Assembly: GCA_002213445.1 (NCBI GenBank)
Contig: NJIE01000008.1
Coordinates: forward strand, 434,001-498,000
Source of the DNA: Xenophilus sp. AP218F
Lineage (GTDB): Bacteria; Pseudomonadota; Gammaproteobacteria; Burkholderiales; Chromobacteriaceae
Direction of reading: 5' to 3'
DNA length: 64,000 nt
The notes under the pieces are model-generated. The model was not told the origin of the DNA. It was given only the letters and a program-made list of their open reading frames with translations, and searched no databases. This document shows, one piece after another, positions 8,310-18,208 of the stretch. The stretch's first letter is position 1. Each line of letters begins with the position of its first letter. A program made the translations under genes and the position numbers.

Positions 8310-9002
8310 CTATCCGCCGCGCGGCCCGAACAGGATTTCCCGAGATCGTTCGGAGCCGACGGTGGGCGCGCGGTTGACGTCCTGAGCCAGCGCGTAGGCG
8401 CGGGCGACGGCCGGGCGCGCCGCCATGCGGGCGAACCAGGCTGCGAGGGCGGGGAAGTCGCCAAGCGCCTGGCGCTGCTTTTCATGCGGCACGATCCACG
8501 GATAGCAGGCCATGTCGGCTATCGAATACTCGCCGCAGATGTAGTCGCCGGCTTGGGCCAGCTGTCCGTCCAGCACCCGGTAGAGGCGCGTGGTTTCGCG
8601 CACGTAGCGGTCGATGGCGTAAGGGATGGTTTCCGGCGCGTACTGGACGAAATGGTGGTTTTGCCCGGCCATCGGGCCCAGGCCGCCCATCTGCCAGAAC
8701 AGCCACTGCAGAACCTGGTTGCGGCCGCGGATTTCCTGCGGGATGAAGCGGCCGGTCTTGTCCGCCAGATACAGCAAAATGGCGCCGGACTCGAACAGCG
8801 AAATCGGCTCGCCGCCGCTGGCGGGCGCGGAATCGACGATGGCCGGAATGCGGTTATTGGGCGCGATGCGCAGAAAATCGGGCTGGAATTGCTCCCCCTG
8901 GCTGATATTGACCGGGATGACGCGGTAATCCAGACCGGCTTCTTCCAGGAAAATGGTGATCTTGTGGCCGTTGGGGGTGGTCCAGTAATGCAGATCTATC
9001 AT
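8310..9002 (-). CDS. yfcG: Glutathione S-transferase family disulfide reductase, YfcG-like
   Basis: Glutathione-dependent disulfide-bond reductase of the Nu class, 230 residues. The N-terminal thioredoxin-fold domain has Thr9 and Asn11 (TTPNGHKITIFLEEAGLDY), which take the place of a catalytic cysteine in E. coli YfcG. The glutathione-binding cis-proline region (PNNRIPAIVD) and the ESGAILLYLADKTG motif follow. The C-terminal helical domain carries FWQMGGLGPMAGQNHHF and PYAIDRY, close to YfcG throughout. The gene stands alone between metQ and fbp. Confidence 0.9.
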   Translation of the reverse strand: MIDLHYWTTPNGHKITIFLEEAGLDYRVIPVNISQGEQFQPDFLRIAPNNRIPAIVDSAPASGGEPISLFESGAILLYLADKTGRFIPQEIRGRNQVLQWLFWQMGGLGPMAGQNHHFVQYAPETIPYAIDRYVRETTRLYRVLDGQLAQAGDYICGEYSIADMACYPWIVPHEKQRQALGDFPALAAWFARMAARPAVARAYALAQDVNRAPTVGSERSREILFGPRGG

Positions 9003-9071
9003 GGCGTGGCCTCTTGAAGCGTCGGGACGGGTTGCTATTGCATGCTTATATCATTGCCCGGGCCGGAAATG

Positions 9072-9093
9072 CAAAAGCCCCGCCAGGCGGGGC
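9072..9093 (-). terminator. Intrinsic terminator of fbp
   Basis: Stem GCCCCGCC / GGCGGGGC with a one-base centre as drawn (a few central pairs must open to form the loop). On the minus strand it is followed by TTTTGC, just after the fbp stop. Confidence 0.75.
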
Positions 9094-9112
9094 CGATTGG
9101 ACGCAAGGCCGA

Positions 9113-10123
9113 TCAGGCCTGCTGTTCCAGATGGTATCGGGTGACGCGCTCCACTTCCTGCTTGGAGCCGAGGAACACCGCCACGCGTTCGTGCAGTTTC
9201 TGCGGCTGGATGTCGAGAATGCGTTCGCGGCCGTTGGTGGCCGCGCCGCCGGCCTGCTCGATGATGAAGGCCATCGGGTTGCCTTCGTACATCAGGCGCA
9301 GCTTGCCGGCCTTGGAGGGATCGCGCGCGTCCTTGGGGTACATGAAGATGCCGCCGCGGGTGAGGATGCGGTGCACCTCCGCCACCATCGACGCCACCCA
9401 GCGCATATTGAAGTCGCGGGCGCGCGGGCCGGTGCTGCCGGCCAGCAGCTCGTCGATGTAGCGCTTAACCGGCGCTTCCCAGTGGCGCATATTGGACATG
9501 TTGATGGCGAATTCGCTGGTGCGCTCCGGCACGCGCATGTCCGGGTGGGTGAGCACGAAGGAGCCTTGTTCGCGGTCCAGGGTAAAACCGTGCACGCCGC
9601 TGCCGAAGGTCAGCACCAGCAGGGTCTGCGGGCCGTACACGGTGTAGCCGGCGGCCACTTGTTGCGAGCCGGGCTGCATGAAATCGGCTTCGCTGGGCAG
9701 GCTGGAGCCGCTCGGGCAGCGCAGGATGGAGAAGATGGTGCCCACCGAGATGTTGACGTCGATGTTGGACGAGCCGTCCAGCGGGTCGAACATCAGCAGG
9801 TATTCGCCTTTCGGGTACTCGCCCGGGATGTGGTAGGGCAGCTCCATTTCCTCGGAAGCCATCGCCGCCAGGCTGCCGCCCCATTCGTTGGCGTCCAGCA
9901 GGAAGTCGTTGGCGATCACGTCCAGCTTTTTCTGCGCTTCGCCCTGGATGTTGCCGGTGCCCGCTTCGCCCAGCACGCCCGCCAGCGCGCCCTTGTTTAC
10001 CGAAAAGCTGATGGCCTTGCAGGCGCGGCCGACGGTTTCAATCAGCAGGCGCAACTCCGGCGGCAGGGTGCCGGCCTTGCGTTGCTGTTCGATCAGGAAA
10101 CGGGAAAGGGTGATGCGGCTCAT
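9113..10123 (-). CDS. fbp: Fructose-1,6-bisphosphatase, class I
   Basis: Gluconeogenic enzyme that hydrolyses fructose 1,6-bisphosphate to fructose 6-phosphate. The 336-residue product has the Mg2+-binding motif [13 protein letters not shown] and downstream GTIFSILR. The ASEEMEL segment supplies another metal-site glutamate. The C-terminal half has the substrate-site [20 protein letters not shown] and the terminal region with [10 protein letters not shown]. The start at 10123 (MSRITLSRF) follows an AAGGA ribosome binding site and matches the family N-terminus; the ORF extends 29 codons further but without family similarity. It is divergent from nothing and stands alone, with its own terminator. 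Confidence 0.96.
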   Translation of the reverse strand: MSRITLSRFLIEQQRKAGTLPPELRLLIETVGRACKAISFSVNKGALAGVLGEAGTGNIQGEAQKKLDVIANDFLLDANEWGGSLAAMASEEMELPYHIPGEYPKGEYLLMFDPLDGSSNIDVNISVGTIFSILRCPSGSSLPSEADFMQPGSQQVAAGYTVYGPQTLLVLTFGSGVHGFTLDREQGSFVLTHPDMRVPERTSEFAINMSNMRHWEAPVKRYIDELLAGSTGPRARDFNMRWVASMVAEVHRILTRGGIFMYPKDARDPSKAGKLRLMYEGNPMAFIIEQAGGAATNGRERILDIQPQKLHERVAVFLGSKQEVERVTRYHLEQQA

Positions 10124-10284
10124 AGCAGTCCTTGTTGTATTCGAGGCGCAAGCAAAACGGGTGCGCAAGGCGCGATTATAAACGCATAGCGGGGGCGAGC
10201 GCACCGGCATTTTTCGGCGCGGAAGCCTTGCGCCGCCTGCCGCGCGGGCCGACGCGGGGAATATTCATTATGGTTGAAATTTTC

Positions 10285-11178
10285 CTACGCGGGGTTGGCG
10301 GCGGCGGCCTGCTGCTCCAGCCAGCGGCAAAACGCCGCGATCGTCGCGTCTTCCGCGGCGGTGCGGGGCGCTACCCAGCAGTAATCGCGTACCGTGACTA
10401 CAGGCGCGGGCAAGGGCGAGACCAGCTGGCCGGCATCGATCAGGGTTTGCGCCATCGGCAGGGGGCCCAGCACCACGCCCAGCCCGTCCACCGCGGCCTG
10501 CAGCGCGAGCGAGAAGCGGTCGAAGTGCAGGCTGCAGGCCGGTTTCAGCTCGGGCGCGCCCGCCAGCGTCAGCCAGCGCGGCCAGGCGGTGGGCCGGGTG
10601 TCGGCGTGCAGCAGGGTGTGGGTGGTCAGGTCGTCCGGCCGGGTCAGCGGCAGGTTTTCGAGCAGCGCCGGGCTGCAAAGCGGCAGTTCCCACTCCTTGA
10701 GGAAAGGCTTGGCGATGTGCCCGGGCCAGTCGCCCGGGCCGCGGCGGATGGCGATGTCGAACGGCGCGTCCAGCCGCGACAGGTCGCGGTCCGAAGTGAC
10801 CAGATGCAATTCCAGATCGGGAAACTGGGCGCGAAAGCCGGAGAGGCGCGGCAGCAGCCAGTAACTGGCGAAAGTGGGGGTGGAATTGATGCTCAGGCGG
10901 CGCTGGCGGTTGGGTTGCAGCAGTTGCGAAGTGGCGTTGGCGATCAAGTCCAGACCGTCCTGAACCTGCACCAGATAGCGCCAGCCGGTGTCGGTCAGCC
11001 GCACCCGGCCGCCGCTGCGTTCGAACAGGCGCACGCCCAGCCAGTCTTCCAGCTGCTTTATCTGTTTGCTCACAGCGCCATGAGTGACGAACAGCTCGCC
11101 GGCGGCGGCGGAAAAGCTTTCCAGCCGGGCCGCTGCCTCGAAAATGCGCAGGGTGTTGAGCGGGGGATAGGAACTCAT
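10285..11178 (-). CDS. LysR-family transcriptional regulator, GcvA-like
   Basis: DNA-binding regulator of 297 residues. The N-terminal winged helix-turn-helix (LNTLRIFEAAARLESFSAAAGELFVTHGAVSKQIKQLEDWLGVRLFER, about residues 7-55) is classic LysR and closest to the GcvA subgroup. The C-terminal effector domain contains the GcvA-like FDIAIRRGPGDWPG. It lies divergent to acnB with 179 bases between the starts, so aconitase regulation or simple autoregulation is plausible. Target and effector cannot be read from sequence. Confidence 0.9.
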   Translation of the reverse strand: MSSYPPLNTLRIFEAAARLESFSAAAGELFVTHGAVSKQIKQLEDWLGVRLFERSGGRVRLTDTGWRYLVQVQDGLDLIANATSQLLQPNRQRRLSINSTPTFASYWLLPRLSGFRAQFPDLELHLVTSDRDLSRLDAPFDIAIRRGPGDWPGHIAKPFLKEWELPLCSPALLENLPLTRPDDLTTHTLLHADTRPTAWPRWLTLAGAPELKPACSLHFDRFSLALQAAVDGLGVVLGPLPMAQTLIDAGQLVSPLPAPVVTVRDYCWVAPRTAAEDATIAAFCRWLEQQAAAANPA

Positions 11179-11357
11179 GCTGTGATTTTAACTCACAATC
11201 CATGTTGCCATTACTCGTTTGTAAGCCGACGCGCAAAAGCGTAATCTTCAGTCACTACAAAGCGCATATCGGTTTCACCGTGAAAATGCTTGCCGGCATT
11301 CCCCAGAGGAGAGCGCCGGCAGACCTGCAAACACCCTAAGCATAAAGGTCCCAAGTC

Positions 11358-13952
11358 ATGCTGGAAGCTTACCGCAAACACGTTGCCGAGCGCGCCGCGC
11401 TGGGCATCCCGCCGCTGCCGCTCACCGCCAAACAAGTAGAAGAACTGGTGGAGCTGCTGAAGAACCCGCCCAAGGGCGAAGAGGCCGAGCTGGTCGAACT
11501 GATCACCCACCGCGTGCCGCCGGGCGTGGACGACGCCGCCAAGGTGAAAGCCTCCTTCCTGGCCGCCGTGGCCGAGGGCGGCGCGAAGTCGCCGCTGGTC
11601 TCCCGCGAACTGGCCACCGAGCTGCTCGGCACCATGCTGGGCGGCTACAACGTCAAGCCGCTGATCGACCTGTTGGGCGACGCCGAGGTCGGCGGCATCG
11701 CCGCCGCAGGCCTGAAGAAAACCCTGCTGGTATTCGACTTCTTCCACGACGTGAAAAAACTGGCCGACAGCGGCAACGCCAACGCCAAGTCCGTGCTGCA
11801 AAGCTGGGCCGACGCCGAATGGTTCACCAGCCGTCCGGAAGTGGAAAAGAAGATCACCGTCACCGTCTTCAAGGTGCCGGGCGAAACCAATACCGACGAT
11901 CTGTCCCCGGCGCCGGACGCCTGGAGCCGCCCGGACATCCCGCTGCACTATCTGGCCATGCTGAAGAACACCCGCCCCGACGCGGCCTTCAAGCCGGAAG
12001 AAGACGGCAAGCGCGGTCCGATGCAGTTCATCGAAGACCTGAAGAAAAAGGGCCATCTGGTCGCCTACGTCGGCGACGTGGTCGGCACCGGCTCCTCCCG
12101 CAAGTCCGCCACCAACTCGGTGGTATGGGCTACCGGCCAGGACATCCCGTTCGTGCCGAACAAGCGTTTCGGCGGCGTGACGCTGGGCGGCAAGATCGCG
12201 CCGATTTTCTTCAACACCCAGGAAGACTCCGGCTCGCTGCCGATCGAAGTCGACGTTTCCAAGCTGGAAATGGGCGATGTGATCGACATCTACCCCTACG
12301 ACGGCAAGATCGAGAAGAACGGCCAGCAAGTGGCCAGCTTCCAGCTCAAATCCGACGTGCTGCTGGACGAAGTGCGCGCCGGCGGCCGCATCAACCTGAT
12401 CATCGGCCGCGGCCTCACCGCCAAGGCCCGCGAAGCGCTGGGCCTGCCGGCGTCCACCGCCTTCCGTCTGCCCAAGGACCCGGCCAATTCCGGCAAGGGT
12501 TTCTCGCTGGCGCAAAAGATGGTCGGCCGCGCCTGTGGCCTGCCGGAAGGACAGGGCGTTCGTCCGGGTACCTATTGCGAACCCAAGATGACCACCGTCG
12601 GCTCGCAGGACACCACCGGTCCGATGACCCGCGACGAGCTGAAAGATCTGGCCTGCCTCGGTTTCTCCGCCGACCTGGTGATGCAGTCCTTCTGTCACAC
12701 CGCGGCTTACCCCAAGCCGGTGGACGTGAAGATGCACAAGGAGCTGCCGGCCTTCATCTCCACCCGCGGCGGCGTCTCGCTGCGCCCGGGCGACGGCGTG
12801 ATCCACAGCTGGCTCAACCGCCTGTTGCTGCCTGACACCGTCGGCACCGGCGGCGACAGCCACACCCGCTTCCCGATCGGCATTTCCTTCCCGGCCGGCT
12901 CCGGCCTGGTGGCCTTCGCCGCCGCCACCGGCGTGATGCCGCTGGACATGCCGGAATCGGTGCTGGTGCGCTTCAAGGGCGAGCTGCAGCCGGGCGTGAC
13001 CCTGCGCGATCTCGTCAACGCCATTCCGCTGTACGCCATCAAGCAAGGCCTCTTGACCGTGGCCAAAGCCGGCAAGAAGAACATCTTCTCCGGCAAGATC
13101 CTCGAGATCGAAGGCTTGCCCAACCTGAAGGTCGAGCAGGCGTTCGAGCTGTCCGACGCTTCGGCCGAGCGTTCCGCCGCCGGCTGCACCGTGCATCTCA
13201 ACAAAGAACCGATCATCGAGTACATGCAGTCCAACATCACGTTGATGAAGGTGATGATCGCCGAGGGCTATCAGGACGCGCACACGCTGGAGCGCCGCAT
13301 CCAGAAAATGGAAGAGTGGATCCAGAAGGGCGAGCTGCTCAAGGCGGACGCCGACGCCGAGTACGCCGCCGTGATCGAGATCGATCTGGCGGACGTGAAA
13401 GAACCGATCGTCGCCTGCCCGAACGATCCGGACGACGTGAAGTTCATGTCCGAAGTGGCCGGCACCAAGATCGACGAAGTGTTCATCGGTTCGTGCATGA
13501 CCAATATCGGCCACTTCCGCGCGGCGTCCAAGTTGCTGGAAGGCAAGCGCGACCTGCCGGTCAAGCTGTGGGTGGCCCCGCCGACCAAGATGGACGCCCA
13601 GCAGCTGACCAAGGAAGGCCATTACGGCGTATTCGGCCAGGCCGGCGCCCGCACCGAAATGCCGGGCTGCTCGCTGTGCATGGGCAACCAGGCCCAGGTG
13701 CGCGAAGGCGCGACGGTGATGTCCACCTCCACCCGCAACTTCCCCAACCGCCTGGGCAAGAACACCAATGTGTTCCTGGGCTCGGCCGAACTGGCCGCGA
13801 TCTGCTCCAAGCTGGGCAAGATCCCGACCATCGAGGAGTACAAGGCCAATATCGGCATCATCAATGAAAGCGGCGCGGAAGTTTACCAGTACCTGAACTT
13901 CAACAAGATCGCCGACTTCCAGGAAGTGGCCGACACCGTCGCCGTCAAGTAA
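11358..13952 (+). CDS. acnB: Bifunctional aconitate hydratase 2 / 2-methylisocitrate dehydratase
   Basis: Citrate/isocitrate isomerase of the TCA cycle; AcnB also handles 2-methylisocitrate and becomes an mRNA-binding protein when its cluster is lost. The 864-residue product has the N-terminal HEAT-like domain (to about residue 160), the swivel domain with [16 protein letters not shown], and the catalytic domains. The 4Fe-4S ligands are near Cys713 ([10 protein letters not shown]), Cys771 and Cys774 ([10 protein letters not shown]). Length equals E. coli AcnB. A weak AAAGG ribosome binding site lies upstream, and a strong terminator follows. Confidence 0.97.
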   Translation: MLEAYRKHVAERAALGIPPLPLTAKQVEELVELLKNPPKGEEAELVELITHRVPPGVDDAAKVKASFLAAVAEGGAKSPLVSRELATELLGTMLGGYNVKPLIDLLGDAEVGGIAAAGLKKTLLVFDFFHDVKKLADSGNANAKSVLQSWADAEWFTSRPEVEKKITVTVFKVPGETNTDDLSPAPDAWSRPDIPLHYLAMLKNTRPDAAFKPEEDGKRGPMQFIEDLKKKGHLVAYVGDVVGTGSSRKSATNSVVWATGQDIPFVPNKRFGGVTLGGKIAPIFFNTQEDSGSLPIEVDVSKLEMGDVIDIYPYDGKIEKNGQQVASFQLKSDVLLDEVRAGGRINLIIGRGLTAKAREALGLPASTAFRLPKDPANSGKGFSLAQKMVGRACGLPEGQGVRPGTYCEPKMTTVGSQDTTGPMTRDELKDLACLGFSADLVMQSFCHTAAYPKPVDVKMHKELPAFISTRGGVSLRPGDGVIHSWLNRLLLPDTVGTGGDSHTRFPIGISFPAGSGLVAFAAATGVMPLDMPESVLVRFKGELQPGVTLRDLVNAIPLYAIKQGLLTVAKAGKKNIFSGKILEIEGLPNLKVEQAFELSDASAERSAAGCTVHLNKEPIIEYMQSNITLMKVMIAEGYQDAHTLERRIQKMEEWIQKGELLKADADAEYAAVIEIDLADVKEPIVACPNDPDDVKFMSEVAGTKIDEVFIGSCMTNIGHFRAASKLLEGKRDLPVKLWVAPPTKMDAQQLTKEGHYGVFGQAGARTEMPGCSLCMGNQAQVREGATVMSTSTRNFPNRLGKNTNVFLGSAELAAICSKLGKIPTIEEYKANIGIINESGAEVYQYLNFNKIADFQEVADTVAVK

Positions 13953-13972
13953 GCGCCGGTTTGACCGCCAGG

Positions 13973-14000
13973 GGCGGGCCCGCCAGGGCCCGCCTTTTTT
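13973..14000 (+). terminator. Intrinsic terminator of acnB
   Basis: Stem GGCGGGCC / GGCCCGCC with a 6-base loop and six T. It lies just before the 3' end of the convergent eutR gene. Confidence 0.9.
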
Positions 14001-14009
14001 CATGGGGAA

Positions 14010-15053
14010 TCAGCCGCCGCGGTGCAGCAGGGTTTGCGACGGCTTTTCGCCGAACAGCCGGCTGTAGTCGACGGCGAACTGGCTCATGTGCCAGAAGCCC
14101 CAGGCGGCGGCGATGTCCTGCACCGCGCCGTAGCGGGAATCGGGGCACAGCAGCTCGCGGCGCACCGCGTTGAGCCGGATGGCCTTGAGGTAGGAGAGCG
14201 GGCACAGGCCGAGCGTGCTGCGGAAGATGTTTTGCAGCGTGCGGCGGCTGACGTTCAGATGCAGGCACAGATCGGCCACCACCAGCGGCACGTCGGGCTG
14301 GCTCATGGCGTAATCGCGCGCCTTGCGCACCATGCGCCAGTGACTGCTGTGGCTGCGCGGCGGGGTCGAGGCCGGGCTGCCGCTGGCCAGCAGGTCCAGC
14401 AGGCCATCCAGCAGCTCGTGGCGCATGAATCGATAGGCGGCGATGTCGGACGGGCCAAGCTTTTGCCGCTCGGCTTCGTCCAGCACCAGACGCTGGCGGC
14501 GGATGAAGGCCTGCTTGCGGACCGGGTCCACCTTCAACAGCGGATGCTGCTCCAGGTCCAGCGGCAGGCCTTTGTCCATCACCACCGCGGCGTGCGCCTC
14601 CAGCTCCTGTTGCGGAATCACCAGCCCCATGATCCGGTAATCGTCGGGCGTGGTCAGCTCGAACTCCCGGCCGCCGCCGCTGACGGCGATGGTGTCGTCC
14701 TCCATCTTGCCGCCGTCGCGGGCCGCGTCGGGCTGCTGCGGGCAGGGCAGGCCGAACCAGTACGCGCCGGGCCAGACCATGCAGGACTGGCGCAAGGCGA
14801 GACTGGTGTATTCCTCGAAGCATTGCAGCTGATCCAGCCACAACTCCTTCAGATGTCCGGCGAAACTGCCTGGCAGCAGCTGATCGTACAACTGCTGCCA
14901 GGCAGTGATGGCGCAGGCCTGCTCGAAGCTATTGCGGGCCTGGCGATGGCGAACGCCGACTTCCGCGCCCAGCGGGTCCAGCGGCGCGGCTTCGGCGGGC
15001 TTGTCGTCGACTTGCAGGTGGTGCAAAGGCCCTTTGGCGGGTCTGGCGGACAT
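14010..15053 (-). CDS. eutR: Ethanolamine operon regulator EutR (AraC family)
   Basis: Activator of the eut operon that responds to ethanolamine plus adenosylcobalamin in enterobacteria. The 347-residue protein matches EutR along its length: N-terminal ITAWQQLYDQLLPGSF, YTSLALRQSCMVWPGAYWFGLP, then FELTTPDDYRIMGLVIP. The C-terminal AraC domain has two helix-turn-helices (VADLCLHLNVSRRTLQNIFRSTLGL and the segment around VQDIAAAWGFWHMSQFAVDYSRLFGEKPS). It is the last gene of the locus, 70 bases after pduT, so it could be co-transcribed with the operon (positive feedback) and may also have its own promoter. No EutVW two-component system or antiterminator hairpins are present. Confidence 0.95.
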   Translation of the reverse strand: MSARPAKGPLHHLQVDDKPAEAAPLDPLGAEVGVRHRQARNSFEQACAITAWQQLYDQLLPGSFAGHLKELWLDQLQCFEEYTSLALRQSCMVWPGAYWFGLPCPQQPDAARDGGKMEDDTIAVSGGGREFELTTPDDYRIMGLVIPQQELEAHAAVVMDKGLPLDLEQHPLLKVDPVRKQAFIRRQRLVLDEAERQKLGPSDIAAYRFMRHELLDGLLDLLASGSPASTPPRSHSSHWRMVRKARDYAMSQPDVPLVVADLCLHLNVSRRTLQNIFRSTLGLCPLSYLKAIRLNAVRRELLCPDSRYGAVQDIAAAWGFWHMSQFAVDYSRLFGEKPSQTLLHRGG

Positions 15054-15123
15054 CGTATCTCCCCTGTAAACGTGGCGCGAATCCCTGTCCCGCGCTCTGC
15101 GGCGCGTGGACGAAGCCGGGCGG

Positions 15124-15672
15124 CTAGAGCAGGCTGGCGACCAGCGCCGCGTCCGGACGCGGAATCACGGTCTTGTAAACCAGCAAACCCTTGTCGCCGG
15201 CGCTGGCGGTGGCCACGGCCACCGCGTTGTCGGCGTCGGCGACTTCGCCGCTGAGCACGAAATAGCACTTGCCGCCGATGCCGAAGGCCAGATGGATGCG
15301 GATCAGCTCCACCCGGGCGGCCTTCACCGCCAGATCGGCGGCTTCGACGCAGGCGGCCACGCTATAGGTTTCCACCACGCCCACGGCCCGCACCTCGTCC
15401 AGCGGCGTGACGCCGCTGATGGCGGGCAGGACGGATGGGTGCAGATTGGCGATCAGGAAGTGATCGACCAGCAGGTGGCCGGCGGCTTGCCGGCCCTGCT
15501 CGCAGGCCTGGCCGACGGCGGCGACGTCGCCACCCACCATGACGATGAATTTGCCGGGGCAGATGGTCTTGGCCACCAGCAGTTCCACTTCCGCGCTTTT
15601 GAGCATGGCGTCGGCGGTTTCGATGCCCTTGGCGATGCTGGACAGCTCGATCAGAGCGATGGCGTGAGGCAT
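15124..15672 (-). CDS. pduT: PduT-like microcompartment shell protein with Fe-S pore site
   Basis: Trimer-forming shell protein with two BMC domains in tandem (about residues 1-90 and 95-182). It carries the PduT signature [11 protein letters not shown], in which Cys38 of each subunit would coordinate a 4Fe-4S cluster at the trimer centre. The closing segment [10 protein letters not shown] is also typical. In the propanediol system PduT works with PduS to carry electrons across the shell. Here it overlaps pduS by 22 bases and lies between eutK and eutR, an unusual place since enterobacterial eut operons lack it. It would give the Eut shell an electron-conducting facet (inference). Confidence 0.93.
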   Translation of the reverse strand: MPHAIALIELSSIAKGIETADAMLKSAEVELLVAKTICPGKFIVMVGGDVAAVGQACEQGRQAAGHLLVDHFLIANLHPSVLPAISGVTPLDEVRAVGVVETYSVAACVEAADLAVKAARVELIRIHLAFGIGGKCYFVLSGEVADADNAVAVATASAGDKGLLVYKTVIPRPDAALVASLL

Positions 15673-17012
15673 GGCGTATCCTGGCTTTGCAAGGTGATGA
15701 AGTCGGCGTCGACGGCGCTGACGCGGCCGGCGATGCTGGCGTGCAGCGGCGCGCCCAGTTGGCCCGGCGGCGTCCGGGCCAGCAGCTGGCCGACTTCGAC
15801 TTGATCGCCCGCCGCCACGCAGGGCTGGGCGGGCGCGCCGATGTGCTGGCGCAGCGGCAACGTGACCTCTTTGGGACTGTACGCCTGTGCCGACAGGGGC
15901 GCTTTGTGGTTGAGCAAGTCGAGGCCAAGCCGGGCGATCAAGCGCGAAGAAGGCAGCAGCCGGTATTCGGCCATCGGGTCGGCCGGGCGCAGCTCGCCTT
16001 GGTAGCGCAAGCCCTTGGCGCGTAGCTCGCGCTTCAGCAACTGGTTGACGCGCAGCGGCGAGATGTCCACTGGGCAGGCGTAGGCTTCGCATACGCCGCA
16101 TTCGGAACAGGTCAGCGCCGCCAGCACCGTGCTGGGCGAGGCGCCCATCTGGCGGTAATTCATCGCCCGGACGATCAGGTGCGGCGGCAGCTCGTGGCCG
16201 ATCAGGTGCCGCGGACACAGCTCGGTGCACAGGCTGCATTGCTCGCATACGGTGCGGGCCATCGCCAGCAGGGCGCTTTCCGGTTGCCGCCGCCGGCGGA
16301 TCAGCACGTGATCGGCGGGCAGCGCCAGAATGCCGCCGGTGGTCTTGGTGACGGGCTGGTCCAGCGTGGACAGGAGCTTGCCCATCATCGGTCCGCCGTC
16401 CAGGTAGGCGACATCGTCCCGGCTGGGGCCGCCGGCCAGCGCCAGCGCTTCGCGCATGCTGGTTCCCAGCGGCAGGGTAAGGGTGACGGGGCGCTTGACC
16501 AGGCCGTTGACGGTGAGGGTGCGATGCGTGACCGGCTGCGCTTCGTCCACGGCGCGGGCCACGTTGATCAGGGTTTGCACATTGCTGACCACCACGCCGA
16601 TATCCAGCGGCAGCCCGCCCGGCGGCACGCGGCGGCCGGTGGCCATCCAGATGGTGATCACCTCGTCGCCTGCCGGGTAAACGTCTTTCAGGATGTGGAT
16701 GCGGATATTAGCCGGCAGCAGCGGCGTCAGCGCGGCGATGGCCGGCTGGTACTTGGCCTTCAGCGCGATGACGCCTTCGGCCGCGCCGGTGGCGGCCATG
16801 CCGCATTGCAGGCCGCGCAGCAGCCAGGCGGCTTGCTCGGCCGCCAGTTGCTGATCCACCTTGAGCAGCGGCTCGCACTCCGCGCCGTTGACCAGGTAGA
16901 TGTCGGCTCGGGCCGCCAGCTTGACGGCGGCGGGGAAGCCGGCGCCGCCCGCGCCCACCACCCCGGCCGCGGCGACGCGGCTGCGGATTTCGTCCGCGCT
17001 TGGCAGCGTCAT
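15651..17012 (-). CDS. pduS: PduS-like cobalamin reductase (RnfC family)
   Basis: Flavin and iron-sulfur enzyme that reduces cob(III)alamin and cob(II)alamin in propanediol-degrading microcompartments. The 453-residue protein has the RnfC/Nqo1-like FMN-NADH core with [11 protein letters not shown] (about residues 17-27), the SLBB domain, two 4Fe-4S motifs (Cys256, 259, 262, 266 and Cys302, 305, 308, 313) and a C-terminal barrel-sandwich domain ending [16 protein letters not shown]. Similarity to Salmonella PduS is collinear. The ATG overlaps the eutK stop (ATGA), so it belongs to the same transcript. It could supply the reduced cobalamin that EutT needs and regenerate NAD+ inside the compartment (inference). 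Confidence 0.93.
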   Translation of the reverse strand: MTLPSADEIRSRVAAAGVVGAGGAGFPAAVKLAARADIYLVNGAECEPLLKVDQQLAAEQAAWLLRGLQCGMAATGAAEGVIALKAKYQPAIAALTPLLPANIRIHILKDVYPAGDEVITIWMATGRRVPPGGLPLDIGVVVSNVQTLINVARAVDEAQPVTHRTLTVNGLVKRPVTLTLPLGTSMREALALAGGPSRDDVAYLDGGPMMGKLLSTLDQPVTKTTGGILALPADHVLIRRRRQPESALLAMARTVCEQCSLCTELCPRHLIGHELPPHLIVRAMNYRQMGASPSTVLAALTCSECGVCEAYACPVDISPLRVNQLLKRELRAKGLRYQGELRPADPMAEYRLLPSSRLIARLGLDLLNHKAPLSAQAYSPKEVTLPLRQHIGAPAQPCVAAGDQVEVGQLLARTPPGQLGAPLHASIAGRVSAVDADFITLQSQDTPCLTPSL

Positions 17013-17521
17013 GTCGGTTCGCCTCCTTTGAAGTAACGGCCTCGCCGCCGGATCAGGCGGCCCGTCCGGCGTTGCGCTTCCAGCCATTGCCGGCTGAGGC
17101 CGACAAAGGGGAAGGCGGTTTGCAGCTCTACCAGGCTCATGCCGCCGGCCGCGGCGGCGATGCGGGCGAGCACCGCCGCCTCGTCGAAGGCGGCTGCCGG
17201 GGCGGCCGGCTCCGGAGACGGCGCGGCCGGCGCGTTTTCCGGCGGCCGCAGCATCACCTCCACCAGCGTTTCGGTGTCCGGGTCGGGGCGGCCGATTTCG
17301 CAACGGCTGACCACCTCGCCCAGCCGCCGCGCGGCGGCGCTGCCGGCGTCCAGCGCGGCGCGGCAGGCGGCGAGATCGCCTTCCACCACCAGCGAGATCA
17401 TGCCGGGGTCGGTGCGCCATTGCCGCAAGAGGCGCACGTTCGCCGACTTGAGCATCGCGTCCGCCGCCTCGATGGCGGCGGCCAGCCCTCTGACTTCCAG
17501 CAAGCCCAAGGCGTTGATCAT
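17009..17521 (-). CDS. eutK: Ethanolamine microcompartment shell protein EutK
   Basis: Minor shell protein of 170 residues. The N-terminal BMC domain ([28 protein letters not shown]) covers roughly residues 1-90. An Ala/Pro-rich linker (about 91-112) follows, then a C-terminal helix-turn-helix-like domain (SLVELQTAFPFVGLSRQWLEAQRRTGRLIRRRGRYFKG) rich in arginine, as in E. coli EutK where it is thought to bind nucleic acid. It sits between eutL and pduS and is coupled to pduS by an ATGA overlap. Confidence 0.9.
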   Translation of the reverse strand: MINALGLLEVRGLAAAIEAADAMLKSANVRLLRQWRTDPGMISLVVEGDLAACRAALDAGSAAARRLGEVVSRCEIGRPDPDTETLVEVMLRPPENAPAAPSPEPAAPAAAFDEAAVLARIAAAAGGMSLVELQTAFPFVGLSRQWLEAQRRTGRLIRRRGRYFKGGEPT

Positions 17522-17534
17522 GGCCTGCCTCCGT

Positions 17535-18194
17535 TTACATCAAGGTGATGGGCTGGCGGCCCACGTCCAGCACCGCCTGGGTGAAGGCCTGGCAGGCGGC
17601 GCTGCAAGCGGCCTGGCTGCCGGTGAGGAAAGCGCCGGAGTAGTTGGTTTCCGACGGCGGCGGCACGTAGCTGGCCAGTTGCACGTCGGCGGCCTTGAGC
17701 GCGGCGTCGATGCCGAAGGTGGCCTCCAGCGGCGGCGCGATCAGGTAGGCCAGCGGCTCGCCCAGGCGCACCCCGGTCTGCGCCGAGAGGTAGGAGCCGC
17801 TGCGCGACACCACATGGGCGAGGAAGGCGGTGTCTTCGGCGTCGTTGGCCCAGCGGAAGGCGGGGCCGTGCTCGATGGTGGCGATCATCGAATCCAGACC
17901 GGCGCGCACCTCGGCCGGCGAGCTGCCGCCCAGCATGATCAGCACTTCGCCGGCGGTGGGCGAGGAGCTGTGCGCCGCGCCGGCGTACAGCGAGCGGCCG
18001 AACACCACTTCCACCTGCGCCTGCTTGGTGGCTTCGTCGGCGGCGATGTAGGCCACGTCGTCGGAGTCGGCGGTGAGCAGGCCCAGGCAGTTGATGTGCG
18101 GGGCCAGCTTGAGCGCGGCCTTGAAGTCGGCCTGGGCCGAGGCGATCAGGCGAACCGCCTTCACGCTGGGTTTGATCAGATCCAAAGTAGGCAT
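17535..18194 (-). CDS. eutL: Ethanolamine microcompartment shell protein EutL
   Basis: Trimeric shell protein with two circularly permuted BMC domains and a gated central pore, 219 residues as in enterobacteria. Landmarks include [14 protein letters not shown] at the N-terminus, [50 protein letters not shown] and the C-terminal [19 protein letters not shown]. It lies 14 bases after eutC. Confidence 0.95.
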   Translation of the reverse strand: MPTLDLIKPSVKAVRLIASAQADFKAALKLAPHINCLGLLTADSDDVAYIAADEATKQAQVEVVFGRSLYAGAAHSSSPTAGEVLIMLGGSSPAEVRAGLDSMIATIEHGPAFRWANDAEDTAFLAHVVSRSGSYLSAQTGVRLGEPLAYLIAPPLEATFGIDAALKAADVQLASYVPPPSETNYSGAFLTGSQAACSAACQAFTQAVLDVGRQPITLM

Positions 18195-18208
18195 GCTAAA
18201 TCTCCCGG

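Noticed and set aside
11211-14003. 930-codon minus-strand ORF opposite acnB
   Set aside because: Shadow of acnB, low-complexity His/Gln/Val-rich product.
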